Shown in pieces: positions 33,834 through 45,390 of a stretch of DNA of 64,000 bases; position 1 is the stretch's first letter; each line of letters starts with the position of its first letter. The position numbers and the translations under genes were made by a program. Location: the NCBI GenBank assembly GCA_003117195.1, contig BDSI01000069.1:124001-188000 (forward strand). The letters run 5' to 3'. The notes beneath the pieces were generated by a model that saw only the letters and a program-made list of their open reading frames with translations, did not search any database and was not told the origin of the DNA. This stretch comes from Eudorina sp. 2006-703-Eu-15. Lineage: Eukaryota; Chlorophyta; Chlorophyceae; Chlamydomonadales; Volvocaceae.

Positions 33834-34673
33834 CTGCTGAGGGGTTCAGAGCGTGGCGGCTGAGCGTGTGACGCGGGATGTAGGGCGTAGCGGCTGAGCG
33901 TGAATAACTGATGAGTGAGTTGGTTGAAAACTTGAAATGCACGCGAGTTGGAGGGTTCTTGCAACCGTTAGAAGGTGGAACGTGGCGGGTTTGGATTGGT
34001 TTTCAGGCAGGAGGGCGGGGCAGGCAGCGCGCGCGCCCAGCAGGCGGTGTAGGGGAGGTCCGCCTGGGTCGCGGCCTGGGACCCGGGCGTCGTATCGCAG
34101 GTTGGAGGGGGAGAGCGGAGGTTGGGTGGAGGTTGGGATTCGGAGTAAGGTGTGTCTGTGCGCAGGCGGGTGGCTGCGACGCGGCTGCGAAGGAGTGCCT
34201 CGGGCGTTGACCAGGTGGTTGCTGGGAGTTGAGATTGAGGTCGTTGATTGTCGTACCATACCAAGGGGGCTCGGACTGCGTGGACAACAACACGACATCA
34301 TGGCCGCCCGAAAGTGCGGACCAACATCTGAGCTCATCGGCTGCAGGGGGAAAGGGTTTAGGGGCATATTCCTTGTGGGAGGATGAGCACAGCGGCCGCG
34401 CGGGTGCTTCCACACCTCCAGGGGCACTTCGGGCGAGGTCGATGTGCAGCAAAGGCCTCGGCAGCTTTTGGCATGCTGCACGACAGCGATGTCGTGCAAG
34501 CCACGAGGCTTCCACGGTGCGGACATGGCATCGTGACTGGAGCATTCGGAGATACGACGTGATGACCACGTGATGAGATCCGCAGAGATGTGCAGTACAG
34601 CGCAGTACAGTGGATGCGTGCGCGTGGCGGCTTGGGGGTTGCACGTTGTGTGGCCGTGAGGAGGGAACTCGAG
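33834..34673. other. 3' flank of mTERF
   Basis: No gene is seen. The frames in this stretch lack motifs and consistent splice sites. It probably holds the mTERF 3' untranslated region, although I find no TGTAA on plus. Confidence 0.35.
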
Positions 34674-34976
34674 ATGGACCCCTCGTTGGTCAGGTCTCTC
34701 TACCGGCCACGGACCGACCCCTCATACATATTACACAATCGTGACCGGATGCAGGTACGGTCCTGCAGGGCGTTTGGAGTGCCTGGAGTGGCCCCGGCAA
34801 GCCGGGTGGATGCGCTCTCAAAAACACGTTGATCGAACTCGCCTCTGACCCACCCGACCGGGGTCTCCACAGCCCTTTTGTCGGGTCTGGAGCGCAACGT
34901 AACGCATTTTCCCCATCTACCAGTACTACAGGTGCAAGCGAAGATTGCAAGTCATTACGGGGCTACACTCGTCTAG
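34674..34976 (+). CDS. Possible 41-residue two-exon small protein
   Basis: A tentative gene with exons 34674-34754 and 34932-34976. The first part reads MDPSLVRSLYRPRTDPSYIL to RMQ, the second VQAKIASHYGATLV and a TAG stop. The donor (CAG then GTACGG) and acceptor (CTACAG) are good, the join is in phase, and the peptide composition is charged and balanced rather than Pro/Ala/Arg-biased. I recognise no family. Further exons or a longer upstream N-terminus are possible. Confidence 0.4.
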
Positions 34977-35787
34977 TTGAGTCGCTCAGGTGCGCGTCAG
35001 CAGCGAGCCGGACAGCCCACAGTCTCGGCTCCGCTGCAGGTCCTGTGCCGCCAGCTCGGAGCGACAGGCGACAGATTCGGAGACTAAAACCGTAAACAGC
35101 CATGCCCGGTGGGGCCCAGCCCACGCCACCCCGCCCCGGCCCCTGCTGACGGCCCGCTGTCCGGCAGCTCGGGGCATCAGATCAGTTTTCCCAAACGAAT
35201 AAACGAAAAAATAGTCAGGGGCACACACGGGCGCCACCTAACAGCCACGCGCCGACTACCGCATTCGGCCACATGAATGAGGTTGTGTTCAACTTTTGTT
35301 TTGAATCCTTCGCAGGGTCCCGTAACGGAGGCTTCAGCGGCGCCCTCCAAACTAGACCCGATGCGCGGACGGCGCCTTTGCCCCCGCCCAAATTTGGGAC
35401 ACCCACCGACACGCGAACCTCTTGACGCGCAGAGATCGCCGATCGCTGACGCAATAACGATTGTTGCTTGACCTCCCCTACCTCTCGAACCCCCCATCGG
35501 CGGTGGAGAGTGCCCGTGCTCCTCCACTAATGCCATCCGCCCCTTCGTTCTGGTCAGCAGGCCTCCACCCCTTTCCACCAGCACCGACCGCTCTCACATC
35601 CGCCGCCGCAGCCGCCTCCCACGTCAGCCCTCCTTGTAGGGCACCTGTACGGCACATGTGCCGACGCCAGGTCGCGGCGACGCGCGTATCACCCTTCCCT
35701 ACAGCGGCCCCTCCCGGCGCCCCGCTCCCTCACTCCTCCAGCCGGAGGAGCTGGCCGGCCCACCCGCGAGGCGGCGAGCCCCGTCGG
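34977..35787. other. Spacer, 3' flank of the amine-oxidase-like gene
   Basis: No gene is supported. It lies between the small plus-strand candidate and the stop codon of the convergent minus-strand gene. No minus-strand TGTAA was found near the stop. Confidence 0.35.
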
Positions 35788-38700
35788 TTACTGCTTCACG
35801 TCGGCCGCCCCCGGCCCCGCCGATGCAGACGAGGCCAACGGCACCCGGCTGAGTCGCCGCCTCCGCGCCCCGTGCGCCACCGCCAGGTAGGTGTCGAACT
35901 GCTTGGCCGCCAGGGGGTCCTCGGGGAAGGGGTAGTCGGCCCCCAGCCGCTCCGCAGCCGCCAGTCCCGACATGACCGCAATCTCCTATTAGGGGGGGTC
36001 CGGGCGGGTGCGGGCGGAGGAGGGGGGACTTGATCCAGGCTGAGAAGACTGAGGAGCAGACTGAGCGGAAGCGAACCGGAGCGGAACCCAGGACCGGGGG
36101 CACGCGTCGATGCCCTGCCCTGACACGACACGACATGCCATGCCGAGACATAGCACTCATGCCCAGACATTGAATGGGCCAGCGGCCAGGTGCATGTGCG
36201 GCAGCAGGGCACCCGGCCTCCAATTTAACCGCCGCTCAATTCCCTTTCAGTAGGCGCCAGTGACGTATTGGGGACGGGGGCTTTGGCTTTCACTGGGTCG
36301 TTGACTGGAGCGCTGGGGCGCTCCCGCAGCAGCTGATGGAGACCACCATGTGCGCGCGAGCACACGTTTTGGCCGTCGACTTCGTCGTGACCCCCCTACA
36401 TACATGCGTACGGCCACATGTTGAGGCCCAGGACGCACACATGTGCCGTACCTGCGTGTTGACCATGGTGTACGACCCGCAGTACCACGTGTGCTTCGTG
36501 CCCTGGATGAAGCGGACCTGCGGGGCGGGGCGGCACGGTGGGGCCCGGTGGGGGCGGGCGGGCCGGGAGCGCGGGAGGGCTATCTTAAGATATGAATATA
36601 TATTCGGCCGAAAATCTTCAGTTTTGAGAGATACTTTCCCTCGGTAGGAAAATGGGGTTTTAGATTCTCATGGCCTCTCGCACGGGGAAAAGCCCCCTTG
36701 AATAGATAAAATGCCGGCAAAATCTCCCTCCGACAGATACTTTCAGCACGCTTGGGCAAGGACTATCTCCGGCCGTAGATACTCTGCCAAAATAAGATAG
36801 CCACCCTGCCGGGAGGGCTGTGTGGCAAGCTTGGTCCGGGCGGGTTTCTCGCTCAACACACCGCCCCTCCCCAGCGGACCATCCCCCGGACGACGCGCCC
36901 TGCACCTCCGCCGCTCCCCCCCCCCCGCGCACCCAGGGCACCCAGAACGCGAAGTGGGTCCAGGTGTGTGCGAACTGGCGCATCCAGCGGCACGCCAGCA
37001 CCTTGCCGGGGGCCACCTCCTTGTCGCTCCAGAGGTGCCGCTGCTGGGCGTCCAGGTAGTAGGTCTGGTACAGGTCCAGACCCGCCTCCTGCAGTGTGGC
37101 ACGGCGGCAGGGGCGCGAGGGTTGGACCTGGCGAGGCGAGGCTCTTAAGGTGGGGGCCATGCTGGCTGCTCCATCCGATCCCGTCGTCAGTCGCACCCCC
37201 GCCAATCGATCAGACGGGCTGGCGGCGCCGCGCTGGACCAGTCCCCGCAACTCCCCGCAGCCCCCCAGTCCCCGCAGCTGCCCGCAGCCCCCCAATCAAG
37301 GCGGCCTCCGCCGCCGCACCTTGAGGTGGGGCTGGTAGGTGGAGAGGTTGAAGCTCATCTCGATCTTGTCCTGGTCGCGGCCGGCGTAGGTCCGGACAAA
37401 GTAGTTGTCCCGCTGTGCGGGCCTGATGTCGTACATCCGGGCCATGTAGTCGTGATCCTCGTGGGTTAGGCAGTAGTCGGTGTAGTACCGCACGTTGGAG
37501 AGCAGCCGCCGCTCCAGCCTTGGTCAGGGTGTGGGGGAGGGGCAGCAAGTGAGCACCAACACCAGGGTCGGTGCAGGGATGGCGGGGATAGCAGGGACAG
37601 CGCTTGGGGTTAGGGACAGACCTCGGGGCGAGGGTGAGGGTGGGGAGCTGGGGACACAACTCCGGAACCGAACTGCCTGTCAGGGGTCGGGCATGGGGCT
37701 TCCCTGCAGTGCCGTACATGGCCGGTGCAGTCTTGCCGGCCGTTCAGTGAGGCTTCAGGGGGGCAGCCTTCAGGGGCCACGTGGGTCACGACCGTACCAC
37801 CACCGAACGGTGCCCCTGAGAATCCCACCAAGTGCACAATCACGTCCCACACCGCCCCACCCTCACACCTCAAAACTCTGCTCGCCCCACACAAATCTCG
37901 CGGACTTCGCTTCTCGCGGCTCAGTTCTCTTTTGCACACATCCTCACATCGACATCCCCACCCCCTTTTACACCGGGTCCCTCACCAGGTGGGGTTCTCC
38001 AGCGTCTTGAGCACCGTCTCCGCGTCGCACGCGAACACCACCTCGTCAAACAACTCGGTGGCCCCGCTGGCGTCCGTGGCAAGCAGGCCGCCCCCGGGGG
38101 TGCGCCGCAACTTGGCCAGCGGCCTGGCGGGGCGGGATTCGCGGGGCGAGGCGGGGACGGTTCCCGTTGAGAAGGGTTGATTCAGCACACGGTCCCGCCA
38201 ACCCATCCCGTCATGCATCCAGTCCGCGTTCCGGATGAGGTTAGCGCTGACTTGAAAGACCGTTGCCCGCATCTGAAAAACACGGCAGGCGGTCGGACTT
38301 TTTGACATCCGGACACACAGCACTGGGCCTTGGAGCTGTCACGCAGCGATGCGGGCGCCAGGGCGGCGGCGCCCCTGGCTGGACGAGAAAGATCGCGCCG
38401 TCGCGTGCTCGTCCTATCCCGCCTGTACGTGTCCGTACATACCTGCTGCAGCACAGCTTGTAGTTAGACTTCCTCGCGATGGTGGTCCAGATGTCCTCAA
38501 GGACCGGGAAGGCGAACATCTCGGGCACGCTGAGGAGAGAGGCGGAGGGCGCAGAGGGTCTCAGCACTGCCCGCGTGCCCGGTATTCAGATTGCGCTAAC
38601 ACTTCCGGCCTTGCTGTGAGTTAAGCTCGTCCTCGGTAAATCCGCAACAGTGCGGATATTGCACACGAACTGCAATTTTTTCTTCACCAATGCGCACAAG

Positions 38701-40978
38701 GTAGCAATAAATGACTGGCGGATAGGGGAAATCATATAAAGGGGTTTTAGTATCAGTGCCGACAGCATCGGCATCCCGACCACCACTGCGCACTTGCTAT
38801 CTTGCTTGGTTGGTCAAAATGTTTGGTCGCTTTCATGGTCGGTTGATTGGTTGGTTGTATGGGTGTTGGGGCGCGCTGGTCCTCAGGCGGCGTGCGTGCG
38901 TGCGTGGGTGGGTGGGTTAGGCTGCCGGTCGCACGGCCGTCCGAAGGCCCGGGGCCCACAGCCGGTGGACATACCTGTTGAGCAGTCTGTTGGGGCAGTA
39001 ATCGAAGAGGCGCAGGTCGGGGTCCAGGAACACACGCGCGATGACGGCGGCGCTGACGTGCGGGGTCTGGTTGCCGGTGCCGAAGAACAGCGCCACCAGC
39101 GGGAACACCATCTGGTAGCGGAACTCGTCGCTGAAGCGGAACAGCTTGAGCACCTGCGGGCCGCGGCAGGTGCACACGAGAAACCATCGCCTGTTGAGGC
39201 AGAAGCTGTACGGCAGCACATGCCGTACTGCGCCCGTGTTAGGTATTACTCACCCGATCGATGGGTACGAACACGAACACGGGTTCGAAGAACTTGATCC
39301 ACTTGAGCACCCGGCCGAAGCGCGCAATCTCGGGCTGTAGCCGCGTGGTCAGGTCGCTTGGGCTGTAGCACACATCACCACACGGGAGCGCGGCGGGGAC
39401 ACAGGAGAAGAGAGAGGTGAGGTGTCAACGGTCAACACAGATTGCGACCCGCTCCGGCCAGCACAGCCGTGAGCTGATCCTCATAAGCAACTGCCAACAG
39501 GCAACCCCTCACCCCTGTGTCCATTCTCAACACAGTGCGCGCATCCCACTGTCCCGCACGCATGAGCGCCGATGCCGCTGGCCGCCGGGGGCCGGGCCCC
39601 ACTTCCTCCACGTCGTCACAAATCACAATGTCAAAACATATACTTCCGCACCAAACATGTGGTGTGTCTAACCCGGAACGATCCCAAACTAGGCGGTACA
39701 AGCACAGTCGGCTTTGAAGCCTCCGGTACCGGTACCCGGCGGCTTCCCCCACCGCCTACCTCCGCACCCCCACCTGTGATTGGTCCACTGCTTGTCCCCG
39801 ACCCCGAACGCGATGCGCATCATGACGGGGGTGGGCTTGAACCCAAACAGCTCGAGGAGCCTCAGGTTGTGGCGGTAGGAGGGGGCGCCTCCCTGGACCT
39901 GGTCGTTGATGACGTGTCGGCCTGCCGTACGTGAGCAGCGCGAGACGTGTCGGCCGGAATGGGCGTCGAGGCCGGCACGTGATACTCCAGGAGGGCGTTC
40001 AGGGATGTGTTACTTCGCATTCGTCGCAAACAGTCGCCGAGTCGAACACAGGCGTTGCTAAATGCAGGGGTTCGCCGAACACACAACACAGTCTGCAGAG
40101 TCGCGGCGCGCGGTCCAGTGGCCAGCCCCCCGTCCGCCTACCGTCCTTGACGCTGCACGACGACGCCACGCCACCCGGCACCGGCAGTGCCTCCCACACC
40201 TCCACCTGGAACCGCTCTGGGTGTCGGGACAGGCTCCAGGCGCATGCGGTGCCTGGAGGTCGGGGTCGGGGTCGAGTCAGGGCGAGGTGGGGTCGGGTCA
40301 GGGGCGAGGTGGGGGGTGAGGTGGTGGCGGGACGGACCCCGGCGTGGGAGGGCCCTTGCGGGTTAGGGACAGGAACCCTCGGGAACGCTTTCGGGGGAGG
40401 AAGAAGGGCAGGACTGTGCGGGCGACTTCGGAGGAGGCCAGACAGCTTGAAAGCCGGAGTGCTTCCAATCTGGCGACAGGTTCATGTTATAGGAGGGGTA
40501 TGCTGCGGTCTGTCCCTTCCTGCGTGCCCCGTTGCTCGAGTTGGCCCACGTATGTGTGTGGCTAAGCTGCGCGTCTGCGCGTGGCGAAGTTGTAGAACAA
40601 GGAAATAATTATCTCTCTGTGCCCCCGGTGGACGATTACAGGTCTGGGCTGTTTGTGGAGATGGCCGCGGAGCATAGCACTGATTTCCCTGGCAACGACA
40701 GCTGCCACAAATGTGCCATGATGGAGGTCACATTTGGGTGTTCAAGCCCCCACACATCGCAGGTTTAATTTTGATAAAATCGGATTTTGGTTAATCGGCC
40801 TCGGTGAACGGTGATGTCACGGAACGTTGTCGTGGCAACCGGAAGTGCAGCGGTCGGACCAGCCTGGTCCGTCATCGAAAAGCGCCCCAGGGAGGTTCGC
40901 AACTCCATTACCTGCAGCACCAGCGCCAACCACCAGCACCCGCTTCTTGGGCTGCGGCTTAGCCTGCGCTTGGCCCAT
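35788..40978 (-). CDS. FAD-dependent amine-oxidase-like protein (COG2907-like)
   Basis: Eleven exons in transcript order: 40978-40912, 40252-40142, 39921-39774, 39362-39254, 39153-38975, 38529-38443, 38123-37986, 37518-37320, 37088-36933, 36517-36452 and 35985-35788. They give 485 residues with matching phase at all ten junctions. Exon 1 encodes a basic leader and the Rossmann dinucleotide motif VVGAGAAG (Gly18, Gly20, Gly23), completed by GTACAWSLSRHPE in exon 2. Then come VEVWEALPVPGGVASS, VINDQVQGGAPSYRHNL, LLELFGFKPTPVMMRIAFGV, FPLVALFFGTG, MFAFPVLEDIW, ATELFDEVVFACDAETVL, and near the C-terminus TKHTWYCGSYTM followed by EIAVMSGLAAAERLG. This order matches the predicted NAD/FAD-binding oxidoreductases related to flavin amine oxidases, including the FAD part fused to plant cyclopropane fatty-acid synthases. 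The substrate is unknown. The exon 8 acceptor is CAAG. Intron 9 holds a MITE. Confidence 0.87.
36571..36808. mobile_element. hAT-type MITE, copy 1, in an intron of the amine-oxidase-like gene
   Basis: A 238-bp non-autonomous element closely similar along its whole length to the copy at 58740-58966. Its right end is GATAGCCACCCTG; its left end is degraded (GGGCTATCTTA is kept). It is flanked by CCGGGAGC on the left and CCGGGAGG on the right, a 7-of-8 match consistent with an aged 8-bp target duplication. It has no coding capacity. It lies in the 415-nt intron between exons 9 and 10 and accounts for over half of it. Confidence 0.85.
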
Positions 40979-41492
40979 CGCGACGTCCCCCCTTCAAGCG
41001 CTCTCTACGGACACCTTTTATATTGTTGAAGTTAGGTACAAGTATTTACAAATGTCTCGAAATAATTAGATAAACGGTATGGTAGACGGTATGGTAAGGT
41101 GCTTCGATTTCGCGATTGACGGGGCACAGTTACGCAATTGAAATTCCGTCACAGCCACAGTCTGCGTTCGCGACATAAATGTAAGCAAAGGGTGCACCGT
41201 CTGAAACCAAGCGATATGTCGGTGAGAAAATGATCCTGGCGTTGGAGTAATTCTGTGGCTGTCGTGGGTCGCGACGGTTGTCGGTTGAGGAAAAGAAGAC
41301 CGAGTTGCTAGCTTGCTACCGGCACTGTCACACGTGCATCCTCACCTGGCCATGTTTCTTATTTTCACTGCATGCAATCTAGTGTCACCCATTTATCGCT
41401 CGCGGCCGCAAATTGATAGATTTGCAGGTGCAACTGTGTCGTCCTCCTTACAGTCCACGTAACGCTGAAACAAAGGTCTTCGGCGATCGCAA
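40979..41492. promoter_or_regulatory. Divergent intergenic region, amine-oxidase-like / WHEP protein
   Basis: 514 bp separate the two start codons. The stretch is AT-richer than the flanking genes. It must contain both 5' leaders and promoters. I see no firm TATA box. Confidence 0.5.
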
Positions 41493-44400
41493 ATGTCTCT
41501 GAAATTCATGTTGCATAGATCGACGAAATTGTCACGCGACCTTACAAACCAGCGTTCCACACCTGAGCACACCATGCGTGGCTGTGTCCACAGCCGCGCC
41601 TCAGGACTCTTGCTGCCACGGACACCTCGCATCTCAGCCGCTGTCGTCTGCATGGCTAAGCCGTGGCGGCCCTCCATCGACGACGTGGACAGCATCTCCC
41701 GGGGCGGGCCCGCGAAGGTACGCGGCACCGGCAGCAGGCGCATCCCCCACCGCCTGAACGCCGAGGAGCGCACCCTCTACGACCTCGCCAAAAAGAAGGT
41801 GAGCACAGCGCATGAACTTGTCACGTCGTGCTCCACCGAGGCAGCTGTCCCATCCTCGGTTACACCCCCGCAGACCCTCTGCTGGCGCTGCGTCCCGTGC
41901 CTCCGTGTCTTGGGGGGCGTACCGTGTGTGGGGCCTATCATGCTCGTAGTGCCCGTACAACAACCCCCAATCTGGCTCCTGAACAATTGTGCTCCGGCCC
42001 CCCAAGCGCTTATGCACCTGTGTAATGCAATTACACCATGCGGATTCCCTGCCCCGCCCCGCCTCGCGCAGAGCTTCCTGGCGGTTCGCGGCACCGCGTA
42101 CCGCAAGTTCCGCCACGGCAACCCGCTGCCCAACATCTACCGCCAGGTGCGACCGCGGCGCCCCTCCGCCCACCCCCCCCGCGTCCCCCCCCGCGCTCTC
42201 AGCGTGGCTTGCACTCAACCCCGCGCCCTACCCCTCGCCGTTACGTTGTACCCCGTCCCCCGGGGCCGCCGACCTGCTTTGTTTCAAGCACCACCCACGA
42301 CCCACCTGGGGTTCAGGGCGACACTCGCACCGACCCGCCGCGAGCCCCTACCGGTGGCGTCCCTGGAGAGCTGAGCCGAGCTGGTCAGCGCAACCGCGCC
42401 CTCTGGCGTACGCCTCGCCATCCTTCCCTGCACTGCACCCCTTCCAGTCCCGGAGCCCTCCCCCGGCCTCTAGGCAGCGCCCTACCTGAAGGAGCCCCAC
42501 TGCACGCCCCACCGGTCTTCCAGTGGCGACTGCACCTCCACACTAAACCTCAAGCTGGTGCTCGGCCCCGGCACCATCTCTGGCTCCTTCCGTAGACCCT
42601 TCCCCACGGGAGGCTGTTCGGGCTCCTTGACAGCTGCCCCGCCTACTGCCTACCGCCTACCCCCGCCGCTGCCGCTGCCGGTCAACACCTGTCCTCCGCG
42701 CTCCGCCCTCCGTTGCCCTCCGCAGTGGTGTGATGCCCGAGGCCATGTGTGCGTGGTGGTGGAGCAGGACCTGGGGGGCAGTCGGGGCACAGACCGGGTG
42801 GTGGTGGACCTGGCGCCGCTGCGGTGGGAGGACACACGCCGGGTGGGTGTGGGTGGGGTGGGTGCCTTCTGCTGCGCCCGATGGCTGCTGGGGTGTTTTC
42901 CAGGCGGGCGGGCGGGTGGGAACACGCGGGGGCGCCAGCGGGGCACAGAAGCAAAGCATGCCGGCGCGTGTGGCCCAACGGCAAATGAAGGGGTCATGGT
43001 CTAAGAGTGGGTGGGTGGGTGGGTGGGTGGGTGGGTGTGCTCCTTGTGGTAGGGTTGGTAGCGGCAGGATGGCCACATGGTAGCGTCGGATATGGCACCG
43101 GTTGTTTTCGAGGTGGATCAAGATGGTGCGTGGGCAAGGGGTGCAGGACATCGGTAGACATGCTCAAACTGCGATGCTGCCAGAGCAAAGGTCCGGTGAA
43201 GATTTGACACTGTACCAGGGGGACCTCTAGCGATGGGGCTCGGACCGCGGTCACGTCGCCCGTGCCCGGATGACACGCACTAGCATCACATGCACCAGCT
43301 CTCGTGGCAGGGCACCTCATCAGCGGCGCGTTGCGCGGGCCCCCGGTGCAGGCGGAGGTGCTTCTAGGCAAGCTGGCGGAGGAGGCGGGGCTGCGACGGG
43401 TGAGCTACGAAGAGCGGCCCCCGGATGCCCTCCCGTTCAATATCCTGCCACCCGACGAGTCGGAGGAGGAGGTGGAGCAGGAGGAGCTAGCGCAGGCGCG
43501 AGGCCACGACGGGGCGTTGCACTCCGTCGCAACGGGTGCAAGCGGCGGCGGCAGCGGCGTGGCAGGTGCCGCCGGAGGAGCTGCGGTGCACTCCCCGGAG
43601 CGGCAGGGCGGAAGCGGCGATGCGGTCGGTGGCGCGAGCAGCAGTGGTGGCGCAGCCGCTGGTCCCCGTGAGCCGGAGGAGGCGGTGGCTGCGTTGCGGC
43701 GGGAGGTGGAGGCGCAGGGCGAGGTGGTGCGGCAACTCAAGGTGGGTACATGAATACTCTTCGTGGTGGTGGTGGTGGTGGTGGTGGTCGTGCTGATGTG
43801 CGGTCCGGGGGTCTGCCGTGCTTCGTCGGCCCCCTGGCACAGTCAAACGCAAAGTGACGCTAACGATGCCTAAACCACCCGGAGGTCGGTGCCAGCAGAG
43901 CCATAGCAACCTCCCTTGACAGCATGGCTCTCTTGAAGGTTAGGTCGTGACGACTGAGCGCCTACTCGTTCCGCTTGGATTCCCTGTGCGGAGCCGGGCC
44001 TGAAGAGCCGGCCTGTGTGTGTTAAATGGCGGGCAGGGCAGGGGTGCGTGTTATGCCATATGGGCGTGGTAGTGCCGCACGTTATCCGTATGCCTTTAAT
44101 ATGAAGAGTAATAGGAAGGCGGCGGTGAAGGAAGAACGCAGCTTGTTCCGGCGCGCTTTGGGGGCTGACGAGCCGGCGTGTGTCTGTCTGTCCACATGAC
44201 TTTGTGTCTGCCAACGTGTGCGTTTCGTCGTTCCGCTCCAGGCGCAGGGGCTCACGAACAAGGATCCCGCAGTGCAGGAGCAAGTGCAGCTGTTGTTGAA
44301 GCTCAAGGTGAGCTGAGCCCCAGCCAACTGGTCAGGTCGTACACACGCGTTAGTTACTCCAGGGCGGAAATGCCGCGCGCGAGGGGGCGGGTCCGCAGCA

Positions 44401-45390
44401 CGCAGCCGGCGAGCCAGGCGGCGACCGAAGACGGCCGTTGGGGCGCGGCATAGCGAACGGAATACGGCAGGCCCCGTGCGATCAGTACAACTGCCGGGGG
44501 GATGGGGCATGGGGGAGTTGGCTGTGTCCAGAGCACATGACAACGGGACCTTTCTTCAAGCTCCTTGGATATGGGTGGTTCCAAGTGAAAAGGGTATCCG
44601 GCGGCCTGTTCCATCCCTGGCAAAAGTGTGAGGCCTCCACTCTTTCGCCTAGTCCCCACAGCACACGGGGAAGGGGGTTTCGCGATCCTCGGAGTGTCCA
44701 TCATCCAGGAAGTACAGAAACGGCAAAACCGAACGGAGTGGCGCTTGCGGGGGCTGCGGAACAGCCCACGGTGGTGCGGGGGTGCTCTTGAGGTTGCGGG
44801 AGAGACGGGGCCAAGGGCGGGAGGAGGGCTCCAGTGCGCTGTTGACAACACGCCCCAAAGGCAGCTCCTCCTTCCGGGTCTCGACTATGAATACCGATGA
44901 CAGCGCACCCTGGACTGCTCGCTCCGGCGCGCCGCAGGCGGACCTCGCGCAGTCACAGCCGTCACAGACGTCCCCACTTTCGTCATCGGCAGCCTCTGCG
45001 GCCTCCGCGGCGCATGACCCGCAGCACCAGCAACAACAACAGCAGCCGGAAGCCCACGGAAGCCACCAGGAGCAGTCCGGCAGGCTGCACCACCACAGCA
45101 ACCCGACCGCAGCCGTGGCTTCCGCTGCCACCGCCGTTCCCCCCACGGACGGCCTGGCGGCCCCCCGTCGGTCCCCCCTGGAGCACTACTACCGGCTGCC
45201 CATCTGGCAGATCCACGCCGTGCCGTTGTTCTTCGAGGGCAGCCGGGCAGCTGCCAAGGAGTTCGCCAGCGGGGCAGTACAGGCCGTGGTCTCGATGGAG
45301 GCCGCCCGTCAGGGCCCCGCCGTCGCGGCCGCCGCAACTGATGGCGCCCCGGCACACGGGGGTGCGGAGGCGCTGGTGGCCAGCGCATGA
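41493..45390 (+). CDS. Predicted plastid protein with a WHEP-like helical segment
   Basis: Six exons: 41493-41798, 42072-42146, 42726-42846, 43311-43741, 44242-44307 and 44938-45390, giving 483 residues in phase. Residues 1-55 are rich in Ser, Thr and Arg and precede AAVVCMAKPW, like a chloroplast transit peptide. The conserved-looking core (about 60-190) reads SIDDVDSISRGGPAKVRGTG, PHRLNAEERTLYDLAKKK, FLAVRGTAYRKFRHGNPLPN, WCDARGHVCVVVEQDLGG and VVVDLAPLR. It resembles an unnamed plastid protein family of plants as I remember it. An Ala/Gly-rich linker follows. Residues about 290-338 (EVEAQGEVVRQLK, then AQGLTNKDPAVQEQVQLLLK, then ADL) match the helix-turn-helix WHEP element of aminoacyl-tRNA synthetases and are encoded across three exons. 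The C-terminal part has a Gln/His-rich stretch and then YYRLPIWQIHAVPLFFEGS. No synthetase domain is present. The exon 3 donor (GTGTGG) is the weakest site. Confidence 0.75.

Noticed and set aside
43007..43036. GGTG tandem run considered as a possible functional G-quadruplex element or telomere relic
   Set aside because: It is an ordinary simple repeat in an intron, like several others in the window.
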